Below are positions 25,093 to 33,016 of a stretch of 64,000 bases of DNA, in pieces. Position 1 is the stretch's first letter. Every line of letters begins with the position of its first letter. This stretch comes from Streptomyces sp. NBC_00654. GTDB lineage: Bacteria > Actinomycetota > Actinomycetes > Streptomycetales > Streptomycetaceae. The stretch lies in the NCBI RefSeq assembly GCF_026341775.1, contig NZ_JAPEOB010000003.1, positions 62,001 to 126,000 of the forward strand, written 5' to 3'. The position numbers and the translations under genes are program-made. The notes under the pieces were generated by a model. It searched no databases, was not told the DNA's origin, and saw nothing but the letters and a program-made list of their open reading frames with translations.

Positions 25093-26141
25093 GGGGTCGC
25101 TCCGGTCTCCGGTGCCGCGCCGCCGCCCGACGTGACGGCGCCGTCGGCCAGGGCCTGTTCCACTTCGTACGGGTACGGCATCGCGGACGAGCAGGCGAGG
25201 CGGGAGGCGACGATGGCCCCGGCGGCATTGGCGTACCGCATGATCCGTTCGGTCTCCCACCCGGCGAGCAGCCCGTGGCACAGCGCCCCGCCGAACGCGT
25301 CCCCGGCACCGAGGCCGTTGACCACGCGCACGGGCAGGGGCGGCACTTCGACGGCGGTCCCGTCGCGGTGCACGGCGAGGACCCCCTCGGGGCCCTGCTT
25401 GACGACGGCGAGCTCCACCCCGGCCGCGAGCAGGGCGCGGGCCGCCGCGTACGGCTCGCGCTCCCCCGTCGCGATCTCGCACTCGTCGAGGTTGCCGACG
25501 GCGACGGTGGCGTGGGCGAGGGCCTCGCGGTAGCGGGCGGGCGCGACACTGCCGTGGTCACCGTCGTCCCAGAACATGGGGCGCCAGTCCAGGTCGAAGA
25601 CGGTGGCCGTGCGGAGCCCGGAGGCCGCGGCCGGACCGGCCGTACCCGCACCGCCCGTCCCCGGGTCGCGGGCGCGGAGTGCGGCGAGGGTCGAGGTGCG
25701 GCTCGGTTCGGCGCTGAGGCCGGTGCCCGTCATCCAGAAGATCCGGGCGGCACGCACCGCCGCCAGGTCGAGTTCCGGCAGCCTGATCTCCAGATCGGGC
25801 GCCTTGGGCTGCCGGTAGAAGTAGAGGGGGAAGTGGTCCGGCGGGAAGATCTCGCAGAACGTCACCGGGGTCGGGTACTCCTCGACATCGCTCACCCACC
25901 GGTCGTCGACCCCGAACTCACGCAGCTGGTGGTGGAGATACTCGCCGAAGGCGTCCCGTCCGGTACGGGTGATCACGGCCGTCCGGCGGCCCAGGCGCGC
26001 GCCCGCCACCGCGACATTGGCCGGGGAGCCGCCGAGGAACTTCCCGAAGGTGTCGACCTGGGAGAGCGGTACACCGCTGCGCAGCGGGTAGATGTCCACC
26101 CCGATCCGCCCCATCGTGATCACGTCGTACGGCTCAGGCAT
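25089..26141 (-). CDS. iolC: 5-dehydro-2-deoxygluconokinase
   Basis: The 350-residue protein is a PfkB/ribokinase-family sugar kinase. It has MGRIGVDIYPL at the N-terminus, the FLGGSPANVAVAGARLG substrate-binding block and the catalytic loop NGLGAGDAFGGAL, in which Asp is the base. It phosphorylates 5-dehydro-2-deoxy-gluconate with ATP. It is the first gene of the minus-strand iol operon, about 95 bases downstream of the predicted promoter. An extra Ala/Gly-rich insert near residues 155-170 (about 25518-25680) is not typical of the family but does not break the fold motifs. Confidence 0.92.
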   Translation of the reverse strand: MPEPYDVITMGRIGVDIYPLRSGVPLSQVDTFGKFLGGSPANVAVAGARLGRRTAVITRTGRDAFGEYLHHQLREFGVDDRWVSDVEEYPTPVTFCEIFPPDHFPLYFYRQPKAPDLEIRLPELDLAAVRAARIFWMTGTGLSAEPSRTSTLAALRARDPGTGGAGTAGPAAASGLRTATVFDLDWRPMFWDDGDHGSVAPARYREALAHATVAVGNLDECEIATGEREPYAAARALLAAGVELAVVKQGPEGVLAVHRDGTAVEVPPLPVRVVNGLGAGDAFGGALCHGLLAGWETERIMRYANAAGAIVASRLACSSAMPYPYEVEQALADGAVTSGGGAAPETGATP

Positions 26142-26234
26142 ACGCGTCCCTTCGGCCCGCTGCGACCCCGCTCCGACCGCGCCCCGCGCCCTCCCGCCGC
26201 CGACGCCCGGCCGCGACCGGATGGGCCCGGTCCA

Positions 26235-26263
26235 GGTCTAGCCCTCCCCCGGAGCCCTGTCAA
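26235..26263 (-). promoter_or_regulatory. predicted promoter of the iolC operon
   Basis: On the minus strand TTGACA (26258-26263) is followed after 17 bases by TAGACC (26235-26240). The -35 is perfect and the -10 agrees moderately with the Streptomyces TAGRRT form. Transcription would start near 26228, leaving a leader of about 87 bases before iolC. Confidence 0.55.
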
Positions 26264-26297
26264 CATTTTGTCCGGACATTCGGACGAAGCCTTGACA
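26258..26297. promoter_or_regulatory. operator region between divergent iol genes
   Basis: The spacer between iolC and the divergent isomerase gene holds nested symmetry. TGTCAA (26258-26263) and TTGACA (26292-26297) face away from each other and are both -35-like. Between them lie the perfect 10-bp palindrome TGTCCGGACA (26269-26278) and an overlapping GTCCG-N6-CGGAC repeat. A single repressor here could control both directions. No regulator gene lies next to the cluster. Confidence 0.5.
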
Positions 26298-26327
26298 CCT
26301 CTTCACGAGGGCCGGAAGGTGGGCGAT

Positions 26328-27254
26328 ATGGCCCCCTCCGCACCGCCTCCGGCCCGCATCCGCATCGGCTCGGCACCCGATTCCTGGGGAGTGTGGTTCC
26401 CCGACGATCCGGGACAGGTGCCCTGGCACCGCTTCCTCGACGAGGTGTCCGAGGCCGGTTACGAGTGGATCGAGCTCGGACCGTACGGCTATCTGCCGAC
26501 CGATCCGGCCCGGCTCACGGACGAGACCCGCAGCCGCGGGCTGTCGGTCTCGGCCGGCACCGTCTTCACCGGATTGCACCACGGACCGGACGTCTGGGAC
26601 CGGACCTGGGCGCATGTCGCGGACATCGCGGCGCTCACCCGGGCCATGGGCGCGGAGCACCTGGTGGTCATCCCCTCCTTCTGGCGCGACGACAGAACGG
26701 GCGAGGTGCTGGAGGACCGCACGCTCACCGCCGCGCAGTGGCGCGACCTCACCACCCAGACCGAACGGCTGGGCCGCGAGGTGCGCGACCGCTACGGCCT
26801 GCGGATCGTCGTGCACCCGCACGCGGACACCCACATCGACGGCGAGGAGAACGTGAACCGCTTCCTCGACGCCACCGACCCCGCTCTGGTCTCGCTCTGC
26901 CTGGACACGGGGCACTACGCGTACTGCGGCGGGGACAGCGTCGAGCTCATCGAGACCTACGGGGAGCGGATCGGCTACCTCCACCTCAAGCAGGTCGACC
27001 CGGAGATCCTGGCCGGCGTCGTGGCGGACGAGGTGCCCTTCGGCCCGGCCGTGGCACGCGGGGTGATGTGCGAACCGCCGGGCGGGGTGCCCGCGCTGGG
27101 GCCGGTCCTCGATGCCGCCCGCGGCCTGGACACCGAGCTGTTCGCGATCGTCGAGCAGGACATGTACCCGTGCCCGCCCGAGCGGCCGTTCCCGATCGCT
27201 CGCCGCACCCGCGACTACCTCCGCACCTGCGGCACGCCCTCGCGGCCGCTCTGA
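26328..27254 (+). CDS. TIM-barrel sugar isomerase/dehydratase, probable inosose dehydratase (IolE type)
   Basis: This 308-residue protein belongs to the AP endonuclease 2/xylose isomerase-like superfamily. It shows GSAPDSWGVWF, then EWIELGPYGYLP, a metal-ligand region with VVHPHADTHID, CLDTGHYAY and HLKQVDPE. It diverges from iolC across an operator, so inosose dehydratase, the step before IolD, is the likely role. It could instead be an inositol epimerase or IolH-like protein. The ATG at 26328 follows a GGAAGGTGGG ribosome-binding region (26314-26323); a GTG three codons upstream sits too close to it. Confidence 0.75.
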   Translation: MAPSAPPPARIRIGSAPDSWGVWFPDDPGQVPWHRFLDEVSEAGYEWIELGPYGYLPTDPARLTDETRSRGLSVSAGTVFTGLHHGPDVWDRTWAHVADIAALTRAMGAEHLVVIPSFWRDDRTGEVLEDRTLTAAQWRDLTTQTERLGREVRDRYGLRIVVHPHADTHIDGEENVNRFLDATDPALVSLCLDTGHYAYCGGDSVELIETYGERIGYLHLKQVDPEILAGVVADEVPFGPAVARGVMCEPPGGVPALGPVLDAARGLDTELFAIVEQDMYPCPPERPFPIARRTRDYLRTCGTPSRPL

Positions 27255-27349
27255 GGCAGGCCGCTCCGGGACAGGTCGCTCCGGGACAGGCCACTCCGAG
27301 ACGGGCCCGGGGTGCGGACTTCCCGGGCCCAGGCCCTCCGGGGCCGGTC

Positions 27350-27973
27350 TCAGACCCCCGTACGGCCGTCGATGCGCTCGCGGACGATGTCGGCGTGACC
27401 GCAGTGGCGGGCGTACTCGCCGATCATGTGGGTGTAGATCCAGCGCAGCGTGACCCGCCCGCCCATGAAGGGACTGGTGTCGTCGAGGGCACGGGCGGCG
27501 CAGTTCTCCCGGGCGCGACGGATCTCGGTCTGCCACACGGTCAGCGCCGTCCCATAGGTGGCGCCTTCACCGAGGACGAAGCCGCCGTCGTCGCCCGTGA
27601 TTCCGGCGCCCGATTCGGCACCGGCACCGGTCTCCGCCCCGGGCTCTTCGGGAAAGATCGGCGGGGCGTCCTCCTGGGCCAGGACCCGGCGGAACCAGTT
27701 CCGTTCGACCTCCGCCATGTGCCGCACAAGGCCGAGCAGGGTGATCGGCGAGGGCTCGCTGGACGCCTCACGGAGCTGGTCCTCCCCCAGCCCGTCACAT
27801 TTCTGCGCGAGGGTGGCGCGGTAGAAGTCGAGCCAGGTCTCCAGGGAGACCCTCTCATCGGCTTCCAACGGGGGCATGGCGCGTTCCGGGACAGTCATGG
27901 CACCCAGCCTGGCACGAGGGTCCGACAGAGGGCCCCGGCCAGAACCGGAGACACCACTCATCCCGTCCGTCAT
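27350..27973 (-). CDS. DinB-like (DUF664) four-helix protein
   Basis: The protein of about 207 residues has the DinB/DUF664 pattern. The first metal-binding His is in LLGLVRHMAEVERNW, and a second motif, HMIGEYARHCGHADIVRE, supplies further His ligands. Members are mini-DinB metalloproteins, some acting as thiol-dependent transferases; the substrate here is unknown. A Gly/Glu/Ala-rich insert sits near residues 108-125. The ATG at 27971-27973 has GAAGAGG about eight bases upstream; GTG at 27982 and ATG at 27898 are alternatives, the latter matching the usual family start more closely. Confidence 0.78.
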   Translation of the reverse strand: MTDGMSGVSGSGRGPLSDPRARLGAMTVPERAMPPLEADERVSLETWLDFYRATLAQKCDGLGEDQLREASSEPSPITLLGLVRHMAEVERNWFRRVLAQEDAPPIFPEEPGAETGAGAESGAGITGDDGGFVLGEGATYGTALTVWQTEIRRARENCAARALDDTSPFMGGRVTLRWIYTHMIGEYARHCGHADIVRERIDGRTGV

Positions 27974-28093
27974 CGAAGTCACCTCTTCGTCACATATGTC
28001 ACCACTTCACGGGTGTTTCGTCACAGTCGCTCAACAGCCCCACCCCGCCTGCCGCTCGGTGGTGCTCACCGGAGCACAGGCTGAGCGCGCAAG

Positions 28094-28123
28094 GAAGCGC
28101 AGAGAAGTGCAGTGAAGTGCAGA
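28094..28123 (+). repeat. three 10-bp direct repeats upstream of a small HTH gene
   Basis: GAAGCGCAGA, GAAGTGCAGT and GAAGTGCAGA follow each other without a gap, a period of one helical turn. They end at the ribosome-binding site of the small HTH gene (start 28136), so a protein bound here would block translation-proximal DNA. Autoregulation by the HTH protein is a reasonable guess. Confidence 0.5.
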
Positions 28124-28135
28124 GAGGCGTCACCG

Positions 28136-28327
28136 ATGACGGACAGAACGCTCTGGTCCTACAAGGACATTGCCGCGCACATCGAGGTCCAGCCGGACAC
28201 CGTTCGCTCGTACCGCAAACACGGCCTCCTTCCCCCGCCCGACCAGGTACGGAACGGCAAGCCCCACTGGTACGGGGACACCGTCCACGCCTGGGTCGCC
28301 GCCCGCCCCCGCAACCGGAGCCGCTGA
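28136..28327 (+). CDS. small MerR/AlpA-like helix-turn-helix protein
   Basis: This 63-residue protein is essentially one winged-helix DNA-binding domain: WSYKDIAAHIEVQPDTVRSY is the helix-turn-helix, followed by KHGLLPPPDQ and HWYGDTVHAWVAARP. The pattern resembles AlpA/excisionase-like and MerR N-terminal domains, with no effector domain. The ATG at 28136 has AGAGAGG (28121-28127) eight bases upstream. Phased 10-bp repeats lie directly before it. Such proteins act as transcription factors or recombination directionality factors; no integrase is nearby, so a transcriptional role is likelier. Confidence 0.75.
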   Translation: MTDRTLWSYKDIAAHIEVQPDTVRSYRKHGLLPPPDQVRNGKPHWYGDTVHAWVAARPRNRSR

Positions 28328-28378
28328 CACCGCATCCCCGCATCCCCGCATCCCCGCCGCGCCGCGCCGCCGTCGGCA

Positions 28379-29170
28379 CTAGCTCTGACCGGCCCGGCGG
28401 AACAGGGCCGTCCAGAGAAACGCCTCACCGAAGAGCGGGGACCCGGACGGCTCGTCGCGCATCCGGCGCAGTTCGACCTCCTCCAGGTCCGAGAAGATCC
28501 GGCGCAACGAATCCGGCGTGTAGGCGACGCCCCCGTGGAGCCGGGCCTGCCGGTAGAGGTCCGCGTCGGAGAGTTCGGAGCCCATCGCACCGGCCGCGAA
28601 GCAGGTGAGGGCGAACCGGCCGCCTGGGGCGAGCGCCCGGTCGAGCAGGGCGAGGTAGCTGATGCGGCGGTGCGGCGGCAGGTGATGGAAGCAGCCGGAG
28701 TCGTAGATCAGGTCGTACGGCCCGGTCAGCGCGGCCGCCGCGTCGCCGAACGCGTCGCCGCAGTGGAACCGGATGCCACCCCCGGGACCCGCCCCGGCCT
28801 CCGCCCCGACCCTCACCCCCGCTTCGCGGGCCCGCTCCCCGGCCCAGGCGATGGCCGCCGGGGACAGGTCCACGGCGTCCACCTCGAAGCCCAGAGCGGC
28901 GAGCCGGAGCGCGTTGCGCCCCGGGCCGCAGCCCAGGTCGAGCGCGCGGCCCGGCGGGATCAGCCCCCGGTCGGCGTACGAGACCAGGTTCTCGTCGGGC
29001 TTCGACACGAAGAAGGGCACCGCCTTGGAGCGGTCCGCGTAGAAGCCGTCCCACCAGGAGGACGCGTCGGCCGTCCACCGGTCGGCCTCCGGCGCGAACA
29101 GGCCGTCCATGAGCCGCAGTACGTCGTCCACCGTGCGTATGTCTCGGTCCACCGAAGTCCCCTTTTCCAT
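28379..29170 (-). CDS. class I SAM-dependent methyltransferase
   Basis: The 263-residue protein shows the class I methyltransferase fold, with the SAM-binding motif LDLGCGPGRNALRLA, acidic motif II in EVDAVDLSP, and a motif IV region reading LIYDSGCFHHLPP. The acceptor is unknown. A -10-like TACAAT on the minus strand ends six bases before the ATG at 29168-29170, so the mRNA may be leaderless, and I chose that start. An internal GTG at 29152 with AAGGGG upstream is an alternative. Gly/Ala-rich repeats near residues 125-135 are a low-complexity insert. Confidence 0.85.
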   Translation of the reverse strand: MEKGTSVDRDIRTVDDVLRLMDGLFAPEADRWTADASSWWDGFYADRSKAVPFFVSKPDENLVSYADRGLIPPGRALDLGCGPGRNALRLAALGFEVDAVDLSPAAIAWAGERAREAGVRVGAEAGAGPGGGIRFHCGDAFGDAAAALTGPYDLIYDSGCFHHLPPHRRISYLALLDRALAPGGRFALTCFAAGAMGSELSDADLYRQARLHGGVAYTPDSLRRIFSDLEEVELRRMRDEPSGSPLFGEAFLWTALFRRAGQS

Positions 29171-29503
29171 AGGGGAATTGTATGACCGGAGTACACAAAA
29201 GCCCAGCTCAGAGGGTGTTTCCGGGGGTCAAGGAAAGGCACCTGGCGGGCGACTGGGGGCCCACCGGAGGCGCACGGAGCCCGCCCCGCACGCCGGGCGA
29301 ACCCGGTCGGCAGCGCGCCGCCCGCAGGGGCTCCAGGGGGCATTCCCGCCACCGCCGAGGCAGGTTTTCGAGTCGGATCCCGGGCGGGGCGGGAAGGGGC
29401 CGGAGCCGCCCGGGAAAGGTGCGGGGCGAGGCCCAGGGCTACGGGCTTCCGGGGCGGCCATCGACGCGCGGCCACCGACGGGAGCGGGAGGGGACTCGCA
29501 TTC
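29171..29503. other. intergenic region, methyltransferase promoter only
   Basis: A minus-strand -10 candidate TACAAT lies at 29177-29182, with transcription starting at the methyltransferase ATG. I see no convincing -35. The remaining G-rich sequence up to the copper operator holds no open frame with a ribosome-binding site and family-like content. Confidence 0.4.
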
Positions 29504-29523
29504 ATACCCCCTAGGGGTATAGT
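29504..29523 (+). promoter_or_regulatory. CsoR-type copper operator overlapping the copZ promoter
   Basis: ATACCCC (29504-29510) and GGGGTAT (29514-29520) form a perfect inverted repeat with a three-base centre. This is the pattern of operators bound by the copper-sensing repressor CsoR. It overlaps a -10-like TATAGT (29518-29523), so bound CsoR would block RNA polymerase and copper would relieve this. It lies about 95 bases upstream of the copper chaperone gene. Confidence 0.8.
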
Positions 29524-29615
29524 ATGACGTGCATGAGGCACACCGGACTTCCCGGCGGCCCCTCATGCCACGTTCCGCGTGCGCCCCACATGTGTTTACC
29601 GAAGAGGAGAACGTC

Positions 29616-29924
29616 ATGACTGTCGAGACCGAGACCCCCCAGGCCACCGGCTCCTGCTGCACGCCGGCCGGCACCTGCCACGACGGAGCGGCCGACGTGC
29701 AGGTCGGCGCGGTCACGACCGTGTACGAGGTGAAGGGCATGACCTGCGGCCACTGCGAGGGCTCCATCTCCGAGGAGATCTCCGGCATCGAGGGTGTCAC
29801 CTCGGTCAAGGCCGTCGCCTCCACCGGCCGGGTCACGGTCGTCTCGCAGGCCCCGCTGGCCGAGGACGCCGTGCGCGCCGCCGTGGACGAGGCGGGCTAC
29901 GAGCTCGTCGGCCAGGCCGCCTGA
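29616..29924 (+). CDS. copZ: copper chaperone, heavy-metal-associated domain
   Basis: The 102-residue protein has one HMA domain with the copper-binding motif GMTCGHCE near residue 41 and a typical beta-alpha-beta-beta-alpha-beta end ([11 protein letters not shown]). A Cys/His-rich N-terminal tail ([11 protein letters not shown]) could bind additional metal. It should pass Cu(I) to the P-type ATPase encoded 115 bases downstream. The ATG at 29616 has GAGGAG (29604-29609) upstream. The CsoR-type palindrome in its promoter implies induction by copper. A run of CACCCGCAC-like repeats fills the gap to copA. Confidence 0.9.
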   Translation: MTVETETPQATGSCCTPAGTCHDGAADVQVGAVTTVYEVKGMTCGHCEGSISEEISGIEGVTSVKAVASTGRVTVVSQAPLAEDAVRAAVDEAGYELVGQAA

Positions 29925-30039
29925 GACCGCACCACCCGCACCACCCGCACCACCCGCACCACCGCTCTGCCGTCGGGCCGGACCCACCAGCACATACTGG
30001 AGGGGTACGGCCCGACCTGCGTCACCCAGGAGTTCGGAC

Positions 30040-32427
30040 ATGGCCACCACCACCGCCCCCGAGGCCCCGGCCCCGGAAACCTCCGAAGCCGAGTTCACGA
30101 TCGGCGGCATGACCTGCGCGTCCTGCGCGGCCCGCGTCGAGAAGAAGCTCAACCGGATGGACGGCGTCACCGCCACGGTGAACTACGCGACAGAGAAGGC
30201 GCGGGTCACCTTCGGCGGGGAAACCGCCCTGGCGGACCTGATCGCCACGGTCGAGAAGACCGGCTACACGGCCCGCCCGGCAGCGGCCCCCGGGGGGACG
30301 GAGCCGTCCCCGGCGGCAGAGGCGGGGACCGAGGCAGGGGCAGGGGCATCGGGCGGAACGGACGAGACCGATGCGGCTGTCGGGACCGACGCGGCCATAG
30401 ACGCCGACGCGGTCAAAGACGCCGGCGCGGCCGAGGACGCGAAGGATGCTGCCCTCGCCTCGCTCCGGCAACGCCTCGTCGTCTCCGCCGCCCTCGCCCT
30501 CCCCGTCATCCTGCTCGCCATGATCCCCGCCCTCCAGTTCGACAACTGGCAGTGGCTCTCCCTCACCCTCGCCGCACCCGTCGTCGTCTGGGGCGGCCTC
30601 CCGTTCCACCGCGCCACCTGGACCAATCTGCGGCACGGTGCGGCCACGATGGACACCCTGGTCTCCCTCGGCACGCTCGCCGCGTTCGGCTGGTCGCTGT
30701 GGGCGCTGTTCTTCGGGCAGGCCGGCATGCCGGGCATGCGGCACGGCTTCGACTTCACCGTCTCGCGCGCCATGGGCTCCGCCGACGCGTCCTCGGCGAT
30801 CTATCTGGAGGTCGCGGCCGGGGTCGTCACCTTCATCCTGCTGGGCCGCTACCTGGAGGCGCGGTCCAAGCGGAAGGCCGGTTCGGCGCTGCGGGCGCTG
30901 ATGCACCTGGGCGCCAAGGACGTCGCGCTGCTCAGGGACGGCCGGGAGGTACGTGTCCCGGTCGGCACGCTCGCCGTCGGGGACCGGTTCGTGGTCCGCC
31001 CCGGCGAGAAGATCGCCACCGACGGCACCGTCATCGAGGGCGCCTCGGCCGTCGACGCCTCCATGCTCACCGGTGAGTCCGTCCCCGTGGACATCGCGGT
31101 CGGCGACCCGGTCACCGGGGCCACGGTGAACACCTCGGGCCGGCTGGTCGTCGAGGCGACCCGGGTCGGCGCCGGCACCCAGCTCGCCCGGATGGCCAGG
31201 CTCGTCGAGGACGCCCAGAACGGCAAGGCGGACGTACAGCGCCTGGCCGACCGGATCTCCGCCGTGTTCGTCCCCGTGGTGCTCCTGATCGCCCTGGGCA
31301 CGCTGGTCGCCTGGCTGCTGATCACGGACGACGTGACCGCCGCGTTCACGGCCGCCGTCGCCGTACTGATCATCGCCTGCCCCTGCGCCCTCGGGCTCGC
31401 CACCCCCACCGCCCTCATGGTCGGCACCGGACGCGGCGCCCAGCTCGGCATCCTCATCAAGGGCCCCGAAGTCCTCGAAACCACCCGCCGCGTCGACACC
31501 ATCGTCCTCGACAAGACCGGCACCGTCACCACCGGCAGGATGACCCTCCTCGACATCCACACCGCCGACGGCACCGACCGCAACGACGTCCTCCGCATCG
31601 CCGGAGCCCTCGAACACGCCTCCGAACACCCCATCGCCCAAGCCGTAGCCACCGGCGCCATGAACGAGGTCGGCACCCTCCCCACCCCCGAGGACTTCGC
31701 GAACATCGCGGGCCTCGGCGTACGCGGCACCGTCGAGGGCCGCTCCGTCCTCGTCGGCCGCCCGGCGCTGCTCACGGAAGCCGGGATCACCCTTCCGCAG
31801 GGCCTGTCCGCCGCGTTGGCGGACGCCGGGCGCCGGGGCCGCAGCGCGGTCGCCGTCGCCTGGGACGGGGAAGCCCGGGGCGTGCTGTCCATCGCCGACG
31901 CGGTCAAGGACAGCAGCGCGGCCGCCGTCGCCGAGCTGCGCGCACTGGGACTCAGGCCCGTCCTGCTGACCGGCGACAACCGGGCCGTGGCGGAAGCGGT
32001 CGCGGCCGAGGTCGGCATCGACGAGGTCTACGCCGAGGTCATGCCGGAGGACAAGGTCGACGTCGTCAAGCGCCTCCAGGCCGAGGGCCGTTCGGTCGCC
32101 ATGGTCGGCGACGGCGTCAACGACGCGGCCGCACTGGCCCAGGCCGACCTGGGCCTGGCGATGGGCACGGGCACCGACGCGGCGATCGAAGCCGGCGATC
32201 TCACCTTGGTTCGTGGAGATCTTAAGGTGACCGGTGATGCAATCCGGCTCTCCAGGCGTACGCTGACCACCATCAGGGGCAACCTCTTCTGGGCCTTCGG
32301 GTACAACGTTGCTGCGTTGCCTTTGGCTGCATTTGGCCTGCTCAACCCTATGATCGCGGGAGCCGCCATGGCGTTTTCGTCCGTGTTCGTCGTTACCAAC
32401 AGCCTGAGGTTGCGCTCCTTCACGTAA
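30040..32427 (+). CDS. copA: copper-translocating P1B-type ATPase
   Basis: The 795-residue protein has one N-terminal HMA domain (GGMTCASC near residue 23), an Ala/Asp/Glu-rich linker at about 85-140, membrane helices, the TGES actuator motif near 344, the ion-binding CPC in [11 protein letters not shown] near 446, the phosphorylated Asp in DKTGT near 490 and the hinge GDGVND near 689. It pumps Cu(I) out of the cytoplasm. AGGAG (30028-30032) precedes the ATG. It is co-directional with copZ and should share its copper-regulated promoter. The long linker has no family counterpart I can recall and may be strain-variable. Confidence 0.93.
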   Translation: MATTTAPEAPAPETSEAEFTIGGMTCASCAARVEKKLNRMDGVTATVNYATEKARVTFGGETALADLIATVEKTGYTARPAAAPGGTEPSPAAEAGTEAGAGASGGTDETDAAVGTDAAIDADAVKDAGAAEDAKDAALASLRQRLVVSAALALPVILLAMIPALQFDNWQWLSLTLAAPVVVWGGLPFHRATWTNLRHGAATMDTLVSLGTLAAFGWSLWALFFGQAGMPGMRHGFDFTVSRAMGSADASSAIYLEVAAGVVTFILLGRYLEARSKRKAGSALRALMHLGAKDVALLRDGREVRVPVGTLAVGDRFVVRPGEKIATDGTVIEGASAVDASMLTGESVPVDIAVGDPVTGATVNTSGRLVVEATRVGAGTQLARMARLVEDAQNGKADVQRLADRISAVFVPVVLLIALGTLVAWLLITDDVTAAFTAAVAVLIIACPCALGLATPTALMVGTGRGAQLGILIKGPEVLETTRRVDTIVLDKTGTVTTGRMTLLDIHTADGTDRNDVLRIAGALEHASEHPIAQAVATGAMNEVGTLPTPEDFANIAGLGVRGTVEGRSVLVGRPALLTEAGITLPQGLSAALADAGRRGRSAVAVAWDGEARGVLSIADAVKDSSAAAVAELRALGLRPVLLTGDNRAVAEAVAAEVGIDEVYAEVMPEDKVDVVKRLQAEGRSVAMVGDGVNDAAALAQADLGLAMGTGTDAAIEAGDLTLVRGDLKVTGDAIRLSRRTLTTIRGNLFWAFGYNVAALPLAAFGLLNPMIAGAAMAFSSVFVVTNSLRLRSFT

Positions 32428-33016
32428 CTTCCACAAAGAGATCTAGATCACACCGTTTGCAGGGTAACCATCCGGTGGGTTCGCGAGTCTAAGAGTGCGA
32501 TGCCAAGGATGTCTTGGGGGACGTCCGATGGAGTGTCTTGGGGGACGCTCCATGGCAAGCGTTGGCCGGGGCGCGTGCACCGGGGAGCTTTGAGCGGCCC
32601 TCCCGTGCGTACGTTCCCCGGCAGACCGCAGCACAACAGAACAACGGGAGCCTTGGCTCCCTGCAGACGCCCGGCCGGATCCCGTGGGGGGAATCCGCTC
32701 CGGGATATGGGAAGCGCCCCGTTCGTCGACCCGTGGGGGGATCGACGGCGGGGCGTTTCTCGCACCATCCACGAACCGGCACCACACGCACCGCACGCAC
32801 CATCCGCCGGGCCGCGCACCATCCGCCCCCGGAACGCCGAATCGCCCCGGACACCGCGCTCTGTGCGAAGCGCGGTACGCGGGGCGAAGGCAGTCGGCCG
32901 AAGAGGCCGGGTACGACGGGGTTACCCGCACGACGTCAACGTCACGTCGTGCGCAGAGCCGTGGGAAGCGGCCCGCGAGCGAGGTGCGCACGCGGGCCGG
33001 CGAAGCCGGTCCGGCT
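32428..33016. other. 589-bp intergenic region with repeats and hairpins, no supported gene
   Basis: No open frame here has convincing coding content. The 14-mer TGTCTTGGGGGACG occurs at 32510-32523 and 32534-32547, 24 bp apart; the second copy lies in the loop of an ATGGAG/CTCCAT hairpin (32528-32553). A perfect hairpin GGGAGCC-TT-GGCTCCC spans 32646-32661, and ATCCCG/CGGGAT pair at 32679-32684 and 32701-32706. These could mark copA or citrate-synthase transcript ends, or a small RNA. Confidence 0.4.

Noticed and set aside
26319..26330. GTG 26319 as the start of the isomerase opposite iolC
   Set aside because: It sits on top of the ribosome-binding stretch, whereas ATG 26328 is correctly spaced.
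30022..32436. An 804-codon frame opposite copA
   Set aside because: The copA motifs (CPC, DKTGT, GDGVND) establish the + strand as coding.
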